Of a stretch of 30,412 bases of DNA, positions 21,992 through 30,412 are shown piece after piece (position 1 is the stretch's first letter; every line of letters begins with the position of its first letter). Source of the stretch: Welwitschia mirabilis (taxonomy: Eukaryota; Gnetophyta; Gnetopsida; Welwitschiales). The position numbers and the translations under genes were made by a program. The stretch spans positions 255,930,441 to 255,960,852 of the forward strand of contig JBOZIK010000001.1 of the NCBI GenBank assembly GCA_051453625.1, in the 5' to 3' direction. The notes below the pieces were generated by a model that saw only the letters and a list, made by a program, of their open reading frames with translations, did not search any database and had not been told where the DNA came from.

Positions 21992-22222
21992 GGTGCCTGT
22001 GAGGACTTGGTTGTTATAAGGTTATTGATGAGGTAGAAAATTATTATTTCCTTACAAGGGAGAGAGTGCTACCTTGTGAGAAGACTCTCACTGTTATAAG
22101 GTTTGTGGTGCACCTCTGAAAATTAAAATTCCCTTGCGAGGGATTATCTTGCGAGGAGACTCTCATTTGTTGTAAGGTTGACAATGCACCAAAAAACCAC
22201 TATTTTGTTATAGGTTAATAAT
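21992..22222. repeat. Three imperfect units of about 75 bp near the end of the 5' LTR
   Basis: Units begin near 21992, 22067 and 22146. Each contains a CTTGYGAGGAGACTCTCA-like segment, GTTRTAAGGTT, and then a gap followed by TGCACC-like and CCTTRCRAGGG-like sequence. The same arrangement is present at about 29010-29260 in the 3' LTR, so the triplication predates the insertion of this copy. Confidence 0.65.
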
Positions 22223-22476
22223 ATCTAGAGGTGTGAATAGAAGCTACCCTCTGTGTGTGGACATACCCAGGTTGGGAAACCACATTATCTTGGTAAGGTA
22301 TTTTTATTATACATTTTCATTCTATCATTAGTTTAAATTTTATGTGATGGAACTCATTTACCCCTTCCCTCTGAGTTCAATGGTCCTCAAGTCATATCTA
22401 TTTACGAGATTTTTTTAATCTTCCATAAATGGTGGATTGTTTCTAATGTTACTCGATGATAGGTGAATTTGGTGGT

Positions 22477-22730
22477 TTGACAACGATTTAAGCGATTTTA
22501 AGCTAAAGCTAATGACTTGACCTAGTTTGACTAAATTTGACTGCATATGATTATGTTTGATTGTGTTTGACTAATTTTGACTGACGTTGACTATCATTTT
22601 AATCATTTGACTAGGTTTAAATGTCTTGTTTTAATAGAATTTAACTGTGCTTTGATAGTTTTGACTAGGTTTGACTAATTTTGAATAAGTTTGACTGTTA
22701 TGATTTGAATTTGACTAAGTTTGACTATTT
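22477..22730. repeat. 10-bp-periodic TTGAC (W-box core) array
   Basis: TTGACC or TTGACT occurs at 22517, 22527, 22537, 22567, 22577, 22587, 22607, 22661, 22671, 22691, 22711 and 22721, with TTGACA at 22477. Most intervals are 10 bases or multiples of 10, and intermediate positions carry one-base variants (TTGATT 22557, TTAACT 22641, TTGAAT 22681). It is a decayed tandem repeat of a unit like AGTTTGACTA. TTGAC followed by C or T is the W-box bound by WRKY factors; function here is inferred. Confidence 0.85.
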
Positions 22731-22829
22731 CAGTCTAATGTTATAATATTTTTATGTGATTTTGGCCTAAAAATTTTTCCTATAGCGAAACTTTAAATGC
22801 ATAAAACAATGAGTTCTAAAACTTTTGCA

Positions 22830-22836
22830 TATAAAT
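22830..22836 (+). promoter_or_regulatory. TATA box candidate downstream of the W-box array
   Basis: TATAAAT lies about 100 bases after the last TTGACT. It is followed by a pyrimidine-rich leader-like tract from about 22980. The order of array, TATA and leader is promoter-like, but AT-rich DNA produces such motifs often. Confidence 0.35.
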
Positions 22837-23353
22837 TTTAAAAAAAAACCTTTTAAAAGTAAACTAAAAGTAACAAAATTAAAAAAAATTTAAATATCCC
22901 TTTGTTGCTTTTTTTTAAAGAAAAGCCCCCGTATTTTTTTAAAAAACGAAAATAAAGAGAAAAATAACAACAAACATAAAAGAAATAAATAAAAGAAAAA
23001 AGAAACCTGGGACTGCGCTGCTTTGTTTTCACTCTGCCTCTCTGTGCTCTGTTCGCATTTTCCTCCAGTCGCTGTGTTTTGCTCTTGTCTCCGTTTCTGA
23101 CTTTGTCCTCCCCTGGATGTTTGACATTTTTCTCTTCTTTTACCTCCGCGTTTCTCCCTTTCTGCAAGAAATTGTCCTCTGTTCCTCCATTTCCTTTATT
23201 TACTTGAGTTTTTCGTTATGCTATTTTTGGCCCTTTTTTTTTTTTGGTCTTACCTCGTGTTCCCTTTTTAAGGAACGTGCTTGTGGGTGGTGCCTCATTT
23301 TTTGGCGCCGCCCTTTGTCACCACCCCTTCTTAGGGTGTGTAGTGTGCCCACA

Positions 23354-23367
23354 ATATCAGAGTAGGT
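23354..23367 (+). other. Primer-binding site of the Copia element (degenerate)
   Basis: ATATCAGAGTAGGT matches the Copia initiator-Met tRNA site TGGTATCAGAGC with the leading TGG lost and C changed to T. The gag start follows about 35 bases downstream, as expected. Confidence 0.7.
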
Positions 23368-23401
23368 ACTCATGAAAAGGAGTAACTTCCTTAAGTGAAC
23401 A

Positions 23402-24240
23402 ATGGAATAGGTACCATCTGTTAGACCTTCACTCTTCGATGGAACAAACTATGCCTATTAGAAGATGAGGATGTGGGTGTTTTTACAATCTTATGAGTTT
23501 TAGGTTTGGGGAAAAAAAGATAAAGTATATACAAAAACTACAACAGGGATAAAAATTTCTAATGAAGAAAATTATCCTACTCTCATAGGTATTGCACATT
23601 CTTAAGAAGAAGAAGATGAATCAGATAGCAAAGATGACATATGTTTGGATCTTCAAGAAAGGTAGAAACTAATTTTTAAAGAGTTTGTTAAACTAGAAAA
23701 GATGTGTATTAAGATGAAAAAGTTGCTTCATACTTGCGAAGGAGCTTACAGACAAGAAAATAATATAGCAATAAACTATCTTCAGAAAACTCAGCTCTTA
23801 AACCTGAGGTTAGTTAAATAACATGTGAATTGAAGTTTGTAAGATAGGAACTATCTGATTCGAAGAAAATTAATGAAAAATTCACCCAAGGAAAGGAGAC
23901 ATTAAATACATGCTTGGGTAATGTAGATGATCAAATGACGAAAGTGGTTTGGGACACAATGAAGCTAAAATAAGCACTTCAGCTTCCTTATTTGACAAAT
24001 GGAACTATTGGCCAAGATTTGAACATTTAATGTATATAATAAATATTATCTATTATTATTATCATAATAAAGATCAGTATTAGTACAAATGTCCAATGAA
24101 ATTTATAATCAAGTGTTAAATTGATCATGCCAAAAGGTCAATTAGAATGATACAACGTTTTGTGTAGAATAAACTAAGAAAAATATGGATACTAAAATCA
24201 AAACCAGCTTTTTAGCTCAAATAGCACTCAGAACAGTGAA
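23402..24240 (+). pseudogene. Copia gag remnant
   Basis: Gag is the structural protein that forms the cytoplasmic particle packaging the element's RNA. An ATG at 23402 begins a frame with an early stop, followed by VPSVRPSLFDGTNYAY and, after another stop, KMRMWVFLQS near 23464-23493. This is the conserved SIRE-type gag N-terminus (family PxFDGTNYxxWKxxM; the W codon here is a stop). After about 23600 an acidic, Glu/Asp-rich stretch (EEEDESDSKDD) and Lys-rich helices follow. I see no intact CCHC knuckle before the protease. This start is chosen because it sits just after the PBS and before the conserved block. Confidence 0.75.
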
Positions 24241-27166
24241 GAAGCACACATGGTATATTAACAATGGATTCTTAAGACATATGATGGGAGAGAAATCTAG
24301 CTTCATCACCTTGGTTGAATAAGATAAAGGAGTTGTAACTTTTAGAGATAACACAAAAGCACCAATCAAAGGTATTGGTACCATTAGAGGAGGTAATCTA
24401 CTAGAGGTAAAAGATGTATTTTTCATAGAAGGTTTCCAACATAATATCTTAAGTGTAAGTCAAATATGTGATGTAAATTTTTTTTTTAATACATTTACAA
24501 AAGATGATTGTATTATTAGAGAGCAAAATTCAACCAAATTTCTATNNNNTAGTGTAAGAAAATCAAATGTTTATATTACCACTTTGTAAGATACATCTAA
24601 CAATGGAACTAAGTATTTTATTAGCAAAATAAATGAAGCAAAGCTATGGTATAGAAAGCTTGATCATGTAAATAACAATCTTCTCAAAATATTATATTTA
24701 AAGCAAATGATAAGAGGACTTCCCAAGCTTAAAAGCATTGATAATCAGATTTGTAAAGCTTGTCAAAAAGGGAAGCAGACGAAGGTAAAATTTGGTAAAA
24801 AAAATATTATCTCTATTAAATGTCTATTTGATCTCTTAGATGTAGACATTGGTGGCCCTTCATCTACAGAAAGCTTAAGTAAGAAGAATGTATTATTTCA
24901 CAATTATAGATGATTTTTTTGGTTTTACATGGATAGCCTTCCTTGCACATAAGGATGAGGCTTTTAAGGCTTTTTCTAAGTTGTACATTAGGTTAAAAAA
25001 TCAAAAGGAATACGAGATCAATGATAAGAAGTGATAATGTCACCAAATTCAAAAATGCAGTTCAAAGAATTCTATGAATAGTTTGGCATTCTACATTAAT
25101 TCTTTGCTCTAAGAACTCTAAAAAAAAATGGATTAGATGAAAGAAAACATAGGATTCTTAATAAAATGGCTAAGACAATGATGTAATAAAGTACCATATC
25201 ATTTTTAGGCAAAAGCAATCAATATGGCATGTTATGTTTCCAATAGAGTTCTAGTAAGAAGATTCATCCCTAAGACTTCATATGAGTTATGGTCAGATAG
25301 AAAAAAAAACCTTCTATTAATTAGTTTTACATATTTGGATCAAAATGCTTTATTTTGAATGAAAATGACAATTTCAGGAAGTTTGATTCAAAAGTGATAA
25401 AGGAATTTTTCTAGGATATTCTATGGTCAGTAAGGCTTATAAGGTATACAATAACAAAACCCATGTCATGGAGGAAACTATAAATGCTAAAATTGATTAT
25501 ATTGAGTCAAATCTAGTGAATTTTGAAGATGACTATACTCTCGTGTAAATTGTTCAACCCTATAAGCACTTTTAAGTTCCATTAGAGAGTGAGGAAGAAA
25601 AAGAAGAAACAGAAAAGGAAAATCAATCAACCATGATCAGACTAAAGAAAAGTCACTCTATTGGCAACATTATAGAAAGCCCATATGGAGGTATTCAAAC
25701 TAGAAGTCATACTAGAGAATTTTATGGTTATGCAACTTATATCTCTTAAGTTGGACCAAAAACTTTCAAAGAAGCTAAAAGTGATAAACATTGGATGATT
25801 TCTAAGAAAGAAGAATTTAACTAATTAAAAAGATGTAATGTTTAGGAACTTAATACAAGATCATCTAATAGATAAATTATTGAAAATAAGTGGATTTTTA
25901 AAAATAAAATAGATGAACATGATAATCTTAGTAGAAACAAAGTAAGATTAGTAGGCAGAGGTTACGATTTACAAAAAGGAATTGACTTTGAAGAAACATT
26001 TGCTCTTATGGCTCGTATGAAAGTAATAATAGTGCTTCTAGCCTTTGCATATATAAAAGGGTTTAAAATTTATCAAATGGATGTTAAGAGTGCATTTATA
26101 AATGGAAATCTTGAAGAATAAGTATATGTTGAACAACCAGATCGGTTCACTGACTCACAGAAATTTGATCATGTTTACAAATTTAAAATCGCTCTCTATG
26201 ATCTTAAATAAGTTCCTAGATCTCAATATGAAAAAAATATTAGGTTATCTAATTGAAAATAATTTTAAAAAAGGAACATAAAATGTGACATTATTCATTA
26301 GAAAAGATGGTAAAGAATTTATTATTGCTCAAATCTATGTAGATGAGATTCTTTTTATTGCTTCTAATAAATCCTTGTGCAAGAATTTTACTAAGATTAT
26401 ATAGGATGAGTTTGAAATGAGTTTCATGAGATAAATGAGCAATTACTTGAAACTTCAAGTTATGTAACATAAGCAACGTATGTTTTATCACAAGATGAAT
26501 ACATTAAAAAATTACTAGTCAAATATGGTTTACAAAATTGCAAGGGGGAAAAACACTCCTATGAATCAAAACATCAGATTAGATAAAGATGAAAACGGTA
26601 AGAAGATGGATCAAAATGTACATAGAGGTATGACTAATAGTCTATTATATCTTACAACTAGTCGATCTGATATTATATTAAGTGTAGAGATTTGTGCATG
26701 TTATTAACGTGGTCCCAGGAAAAGATGTAAAGATAACAGAAGAAGTACAAATGGAACATGCTTTTTACTTGGACAAATGCCTAATTTCTTAGAGTAGTAA
26801 AAAGCAAAACTCAATTGTTCTATCAACAGTTGAGGGCTAGTACATTGCTATTGGAAGTTGCCGTGAACAACTTTTATCGATGAAGCAAACATTAAAAGAG
26901 TTTGGACTCTCCATGAATAACATTCCCATTTATTGTGATAATAAGAGTGCCATTAATATATCTAAAATCCCTATACAACACTCTAGAAGCAACCACATTG
27001 AGATCTAACATATATTTTTTAGAGAACATGTTTAGAATAGAAATATTACAATGAAATATTTTAGCATGGACAATCAACTTGAAAATGTGTTTATAAACCT
27101 TCTAAGTACTGAAAGATATGTAAAGTTGTGTAGGAACTTGGGGATTAGGCCTTATCAAATTAGGTA
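24241..27166 (+). pseudogene. Copia pol remnant: protease, integrase, RT, RNase H
   Basis: Pol supplies the enzymes for cDNA synthesis and integration. Protease: WYINNG at 24251-24268 replaces WYLDSG, so the catalytic Asp is lost; NILSVSQ near 24443 closes the domain. Pre-integrase: LWYRKLDHVNN near 24645 and CKACQKGKQ near 24753 are the HHCC motif with the first His changed to Tyr. Integrase follows, including DVDIGGPSSTESL near 24840-24880. RT: KWIFKNKIDEHD near 25890, VRLVGRGYD near 25946, IYQMDVKSAFINGNLEE at about 26070-26118, and YVDEI at 26336-26350 where YVDDI is needed. RNase H: CDNKSAINISK from about 26934, then IPIQHSRSNHIEI to about 27006. The last readable residues end near 27166. 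Stops and frameshifts throughout make it inactive. An assembly gap lies at 24546-24549. Confidence 0.9.
24546..24549. other. Assembly gap (4 N)
   Basis: Four N within the protease to pre-integrase interval of pol. Confidence 0.95.
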
Positions 27167-27940
27167 AGTAAATAGGTAACATTCTTTAAATTCTTAACTC
27201 CACATTATAATTATCTTATAAGTTGGAATTATTAGTTAAATGTAATTAAAGTTAAATTATGTTCTTGTTAGTTACTTTTTCTAAAGTACCATTGTTATGC
27301 TTGCAGTAATCATAGATATTTCTGAAAAATCTAGAAATTTCATTATAGACATCCTTATTTTTGTAGATGTCCTTGAAGAAAAACATCTTAAGAAATATAG
27401 ATGTCTTTGTCTATACTTTTACTAAAGAATATTTAGCAGAACATTAGCTGGGACCTCTAAGAGGCACAATCTCCAGGGAAGGACTAGGCTCTCATGGAGG
27501 CACATCTGTAGGGAAAGAAATAGACTCCAAGCCTATATTTCTTTTCTCTCCCATTCAAAAAGGAGAGAAAGTTTTAGGAAATCAGTGATGACAAATCCAA
27601 ACTAGTTAGATCAGTGGCATTCAGTTGGGTATGCTTAAATGAATTGTCAAATAGTTTTTATTCTTTACATTATACATTATTATTTGAAAGGCTATAATGA
27701 TGATTTATCAATTATATTTATGCCTTTATTTGATTTTTCAAATGGTTCTTCATGTGTCTTATTCTATTTTTCAAGTAGTATATCTATGTAATTTTATTTT
27801 CCATTTTAGTAGCAATATCGTACTTTTTAAAATATAATTACAAAATTAAGTATGTGAATTCCTTGAAATATAACTATCTATTTTTCAATTACTTGAATGA
27901 GATTGAACTAATGAAGATTTGCCAAGTTTTAGACATCACC
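27167..27940 (+). other. Copia 3' non-coding interval between pol and the PPT
   Basis: About 770 bases between RNase H and the polypurine tract. No envelope-like open frame is visible, although some SIRE members carry one here. At 27347-27406 it has four more AGACATCT/AGATGTCT-like octamers (27347, 27365, 27381, 27399), matching the LTR array. Confidence 0.5.
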
Positions 27941-27953
27941 AAAAAGAGGGAGG
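27941..27953 (+). other. Polypurine tract of the Copia element
   Basis: AAAAAGAGGGAGG lies immediately before the TGTTGG that opens the 3' LTR, the expected position and composition for the plus-strand primer. Confidence 0.85.
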
Positions 27954-28126
27954 TTGTTGGTAAATCTAGTTTTGATGATTTGACTTGTCAAATAATTTAT
28001 GTCTTTGTGTAAGATAGATCATTACAAAGAGAATAACAGACCTTGATAAGCATTAGACCTTGATGGATCTTTAAAGACAACATTTCATGAAAATAATCAA
28101 TTATTAACTACAAAATCAATTTTTTG

Positions 28127-28488
28127 AGATGTCTAGAAATTTGAATATGTCTCTACTGGAGACATCTAGGAAATTCAACCATCTTGTACATACCAGAATT
28201 TAATTCATAGGCTTAAGATGACTATCTCATTAAGACGACTATGGTAAAACTTGAACCTAACATAGATGAAGATGTATACATGTTTGAAGATGTCTATACT
28301 GAGCTAAAACAAGTAATAAAGTAAATTTTATTTTTAACTAATATCTTATATTTTAAGTAAGCTATTAACTTTTACATTACAAATTCATGATCAAGAAGGT
28401 CCACGGATTATATAAAGCAAGTTTCATCAAAATCTGTAAGGTGAAGACATCTGACTGTTAGTAGACATCTACAAAAGTGAAGACATCT
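28127..28488. promoter_or_regulatory. Array of AGACGTCT-derived sites in the 3' LTR U3
   Basis: Sites: AGATGTCT 28127, ATATGTCT 28145, AGACATCT 28160, AGATGTAT 28270, AGATGTCT 28288, AGACATCT 28445, 28463 and 28481. They align with the 5' LTR sites, often with the opposite deamination product. The last site is about 130 bases upstream of the TATA box. Confidence 0.6.
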
Positions 28489-28619
28489 CAAACTAAAGTT
28501 CACGATAATAAAAACCAAAGTTACGTGCCCGATGCCTGATTGTTTCTTATGTGTTGCATGTTAGTTACAAAGTTAAATGGATATCTTTCAAGCTCAAACA
28601 ACTAGATCTTCTTTGATCA

Positions 28620-28625
28620 TATAAA
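28620..28625 (+). promoter_or_regulatory. LTR TATA box
   Basis: TATAAA followed by GCCTC in the 3' LTR. The 5' LTR equivalent (near 21587) has decayed. The position fits the U3/R boundary of a Copia LTR of this length. Confidence 0.5.
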
Positions 28626-28970
28626 GCCTCAACATCATAAAACAAAAGAAGTATCTTCTTGGGATCTTAATGAATACTCAACTTTTGAATCTTGATAAAA
28701 AATGATCAGATCAATAACAAAGAATGCATGGGTGAAAGGAACTTTTAATTGAAGAATTAAAGGGATCATTTTTAAAAGAGCTTACATTATTTTCATAATT
28801 CACTCTTAGATCTTCATTGTTGCATTCTTCATTTACAATCATTATGACACTAACATCAAGGATCTTAAATCTTTGTCAAAGATAAATCTTCAAGCTTGTT
28901 GTTGTATTGCACTTTTGGATTTACATTATGGACCATCTTATTATTTAATATTGTTGTAAGTTCATTATTG

Positions 28971-28976
28971 AATAAA
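28971..28976 (+). terminator. LTR polyadenylation signal candidate
   Basis: AATAAA about 350 bases downstream of the TATA box, followed by a T/G-rich TCTTTGTAAGG stretch. The same place in the 5' LTR (near 21944) reads TTAATCAATA, so the motif is not conserved. Confidence 0.35.
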
Positions 28977-29416
28977 TCTCTTTGTAAGGAAACCCTTGTA
29001 TGAGTGTGCATTTAAGATAGTAATTATGAATACTTATTTATTGTAAGGTTAATGGTGAGCCAGAAAACCATTATTCCCTTGTGGGGAAGAAAATGCTGTC
29101 TTGCGAGGAGACTTTTACTATTGTAAGGTTTGTGGTGCACCTGTGAAAACCACCATTACCTTGAAGAGAAGAAAGTGATACCTTGCGAGGAGACCCTTAT
29201 TTGTTGCAAGGTTAGTAGCATGCTAGAAAATCATTATTTTCTTATAGGTTAAGAACATCTGAAGGTGTAAGTATAAGCTACCCTCTATATGTGGACATAC
29301 CCAGGTGGGGAAACCACATTATCTTGATAAGGTATTTTTATTGTGCATTTTCATTCTATAATTAGTTTAAATTTTATTTGATGGAACTCATTCACACCTC
29401 CCCTTTGAGTTCAACA

Positions 29417-30412
29417 AACCTTAAAACTCTTGTAGGGTTTAATTTTTTTATTGTTTACCTTGTAATAAGTTCTTGCTTAAAGGTTATTGCTCTCAATGTG
29501 TGCCATTACTAGATCACCTTCTTAAANNNNNNNNNNAAAACTTAACATGTTACCTAGGCTAATCCACCTTCTTCTTAGCCTTAAAATTCTATTTGTCAAC
29601 TTTTCTTTCTATAAACTTAATACTATTTATGATTTTGGTTGAAAATTCATGTATCAATAGTAATGGGGCTTCTACCTTTCTAACCAGAGTGAAGTCCATT
29701 CATCACTTCAAATAGTATTTTCTACTATGCTTATATTGATGGTATTATTGTATGCATACTCAATATGAGACACATGAACTTTTTATAGTATTGAATTTTC
29801 ATTACATAAGCATTAAAGAAAGTCTCAAATGCTTCAATTCATCACTTTTCTTTTATCATCATTTTATGGATTGTATGCCTAAGAGAATTGTAGTTTTGTT
29901 CATAACAATTTTTACAAATGTTTCCAAAGATGTGATATAAGCTTTACATCTTCATGTGCAATAATAATATTAGATAAGACATGCAACCTAATAATTTCAT
30001 GGAAGAATAAATTTCCACATGTAATGCATCTTTTATCTTAATAAATGGGTAAAATGTGTCATTTTACTAATTGTATCAAACATTATTAATGTGGAATTAC
30101 TACCATTTTTGGAGTAAGTAAACTAAGAATAAAAGCCATAATTACATTCTTCCTAGGTCTTATAGGGATTCATAATGGCATACATAATTTTGTATTAAAA
30201 GATTATTCTTTGGAACCTTGATAAGTTCCATAGTTTGTAATCCTTTTTATAAATCCTTACATAAGGTAGACCAATAGTAGTTCCTTTGCACTAATTCATT
30301 GGTTTTATACAATCCTACAATGTCCTACAACCTCTTCATTATGCTTTTTCTTAAAAAATGTTATTTATCATAGGATACTTAGGAACACATAGCTTTTCAT
30401 CCTTTTTAAAAA
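29417..30412 (-). pseudogene. Gypsy integrase remnant, right of the Copia insertion
   Basis: The minus strand, entering from the right edge, reads a plant Gypsy integrase in order. The zinc-binding region EEVVGHCGL with NELVQRNYYW is at about 30230-30340. The core has FDTISKMTHFTH at 30042-30080 (family VDRLSKMAHFIP). AHEDVKLISHLWK at about 29925-29970 stands where SDRDxxFxSxFWK carries the second catalytic Asp. NDDKRKVMN at about 29865-29890 stands at the DGQTExxN block, so the catalytic Glu is Lys. EYAYNNTINIS at about 29728-29762 matches AEFAYNNTxHSS. Toward the Copia LTR it ends with a KKIKPYKSFK-like stretch, and the rest of the tail is at 20730-20908. It is truncated by the window edge, contains a 10-N gap (29527-29536), and is dead. 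Plus-strand frame 29752-29940 is its antisense shadow. Confidence 0.75.
29527..29536. other. Assembly gap (10 N)
   Basis: Ten N inside the Gypsy remnant. The true length is unknown. Confidence 0.95.

Larger units (their letters stand above)
20909..22380 (+). repeat. 5' LTR of the Copia element
   Basis: Alignable by eye along its whole length to 27955-29416. It starts TGTTGGTAAATC, and its homology ends at GAGTTCAA. The last two or three bases (CA) seen in the 3' LTR are absent where foreign DNA begins. Compared stretches differ at roughly one base in eight (eye estimate, not computed), so the insertion is old. U3 holds ACGT-palindrome sites (two intact AGACGTCT at 21414-21421 and 21450-21457). 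The position matching the 3' LTR TATA box reads TACGTAAAG here. A three-unit repeat lies near the right end. Confidence 0.9.
22381..23353. mobile_element. Foreign 973-bp segment between 5' LTR and PBS (solo LTR-like)
   Basis: The LTR homology stops at 22380 and the PBS-like ATATCAGAGTAGG starts at 23354. In an intact element these would be adjacent, and the 3' LTR has nothing similar after its end. The segment starts TGG and ends CCACA (TG...CA). It contains in order a 10-bp-periodic TTGAC array (22477-22730), a TATAAAT (22830-22836), A-rich sequence, and a pyrimidine-rich, CpG-containing tract (22980-23353). That layout resembles U3-R-U5 of a solo LTR, or a promoter plus leader. A CAAT occurs at both edges (22378-22381 and 23352-23355) and could be a 4-bp target duplication, but this is weak. 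It keeps about 11 CpGs in its last 374 bp, so it looks younger than its host. Alternatively it is part of the original LTR, lost from the 3' copy. Confidence 0.5.
20909..29416 (+). mobile_element. Complete but dead SIRE-like Copia LTR retrotransposon
   Basis: An 8.5-kb element. Two LTRs of about 1.47 kb begin TGTTGG; the 3' LTR ends CAACA. Internal parts in order are a decayed primer-binding site (23354-23367), gag, protease, pre-integrase zinc motif, integrase, RT, RNase H and a polypurine tract. The order (integrase before RT) and motifs identify Copia; the gag opening LFDGTNYAY and PBS context resemble SIRE-type members. It carries many stops and damaged catalytic motifs (protease WYINNG, RT YVDEI). 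The immediate flanks AAAAT (left) and AACCT (right) match at 3 of 5 bases, so a target-site duplication is only possible. It lies antisense inside a Gypsy element and itself contains about 970 bp of foreign DNA after the 5' LTR. Confidence 0.9.
27955..29416 (+). repeat. 3' LTR of the Copia element
   Basis: Starts TGTTGGTAAATC directly after the polypurine tract and ends GAGTTCAACA, giving TGTTG...CAACA termini. It aligns by eye to 20909-22380. It keeps a TATA box (28620-28625) and a later AATAAA (28971-28976), which put the U3/R boundary near 28650 and the end of R near 29000. Nearly all its ACGT-palindrome sites have decayed to CATC or TGTC forms. Confidence 0.9.

Noticed and set aside
22853-23365. 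Overlapping open frames on both strands (22853-23167 minus, 23117-23365 plus)
   Set aside because: They arise from A-rich and pyrimidine-rich composition in the foreign segment and show no domain. The plus frame runs through the PBS.
24217-24426. Minus-strand 69-codon frame
   Set aside because: Antisense to the Copia protease region.
20904-29421. AAAAT/AACCT as a target-site duplication of the Copia element
   Set aside because: Only 3 of 5 bases match. With an old insertion this is possible but not supportable.
29752-29940. Plus-strand 62-codon frame
   Set aside because: Antisense to the Gypsy integrase remnant, whose motifs are on the minus strand.

Overview
This window is repeat-dominated nuclear DNA from a plant, most likely a large-genome seed plant and possibly a gymnosperm (inference). 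It is strongly AT-rich, has three N-filled gaps, and contains no intact protein-coding gene. What can be recognised is a set of decayed retroelements of different ages and orientations, some nested in others. All coding remnants have stop codons and frameshifts. The open frames above 60 codons are mostly chance frames or short surviving pieces of these elements.

Layout. 1-1100: a less decayed, CpG-containing stretch with clustered cis-element-like motifs and a weak terminal-exon candidate. 1100-3740: no recognisable gene. 3745-6590 (+): a 5'-truncated L1-type LINE with reverse transcriptase (RT) and zf-RVT remnants. 6590-8560: nothing recognised. 8570-9900 (+): a Tnt1/Tork-like Copia remnant (gag, protease, pre-integrase, start of integrase). 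9900-11900: nothing recognised. 11900-14900 (-), perhaps to 15540: a second LINE of a different, non-L1 type (endonuclease and RT), interrupted at about 13074-13311 by a short SINE-like insertion. 16700-17520: two tRNA-like modules (SINE heads or tRNA fossils). 17990-18520 (+): a relatively well preserved coiled-coil pseudogene. 18680-19900 (+): a weak Copia gag-protease relic.

20909-29416 (+): the dominant feature, a SIRE-like Copia element with two LTRs of about 1.47 kb, a primer-binding site, gag-protease-integrase-RT-RNase H, and a polypurine tract. It is inserted in an antisense Gypsy element. The Gypsy integrase core lies to the right (29417-30412) and the tail that follows the integrase lies to the left (about 20730-20908).

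Three observations stand out. First, the 5' LTR and the primer-binding site are separated by about 970 bp of foreign, CpG-retaining DNA. This DNA carries a 10-bp-periodic array of TTGAC (W-box core) motifs, a TATA box and a pyrimidine-rich leader-like tract. Second, the Copia LTRs carry about eight positions related to the palindrome AGACGTCT. At several of them the two LTRs show opposite CpG-deamination products, which points to an ancestral array of ACGT-core (bZIP C-box-like) sites upstream of the LTR TATA box. Third, the Copia-in-Gypsy nesting can be read directly from protein homology on both flanks. I found no evidence of a novel multi-gene system. The interest here is in retroelement regulatory architecture and nesting history.
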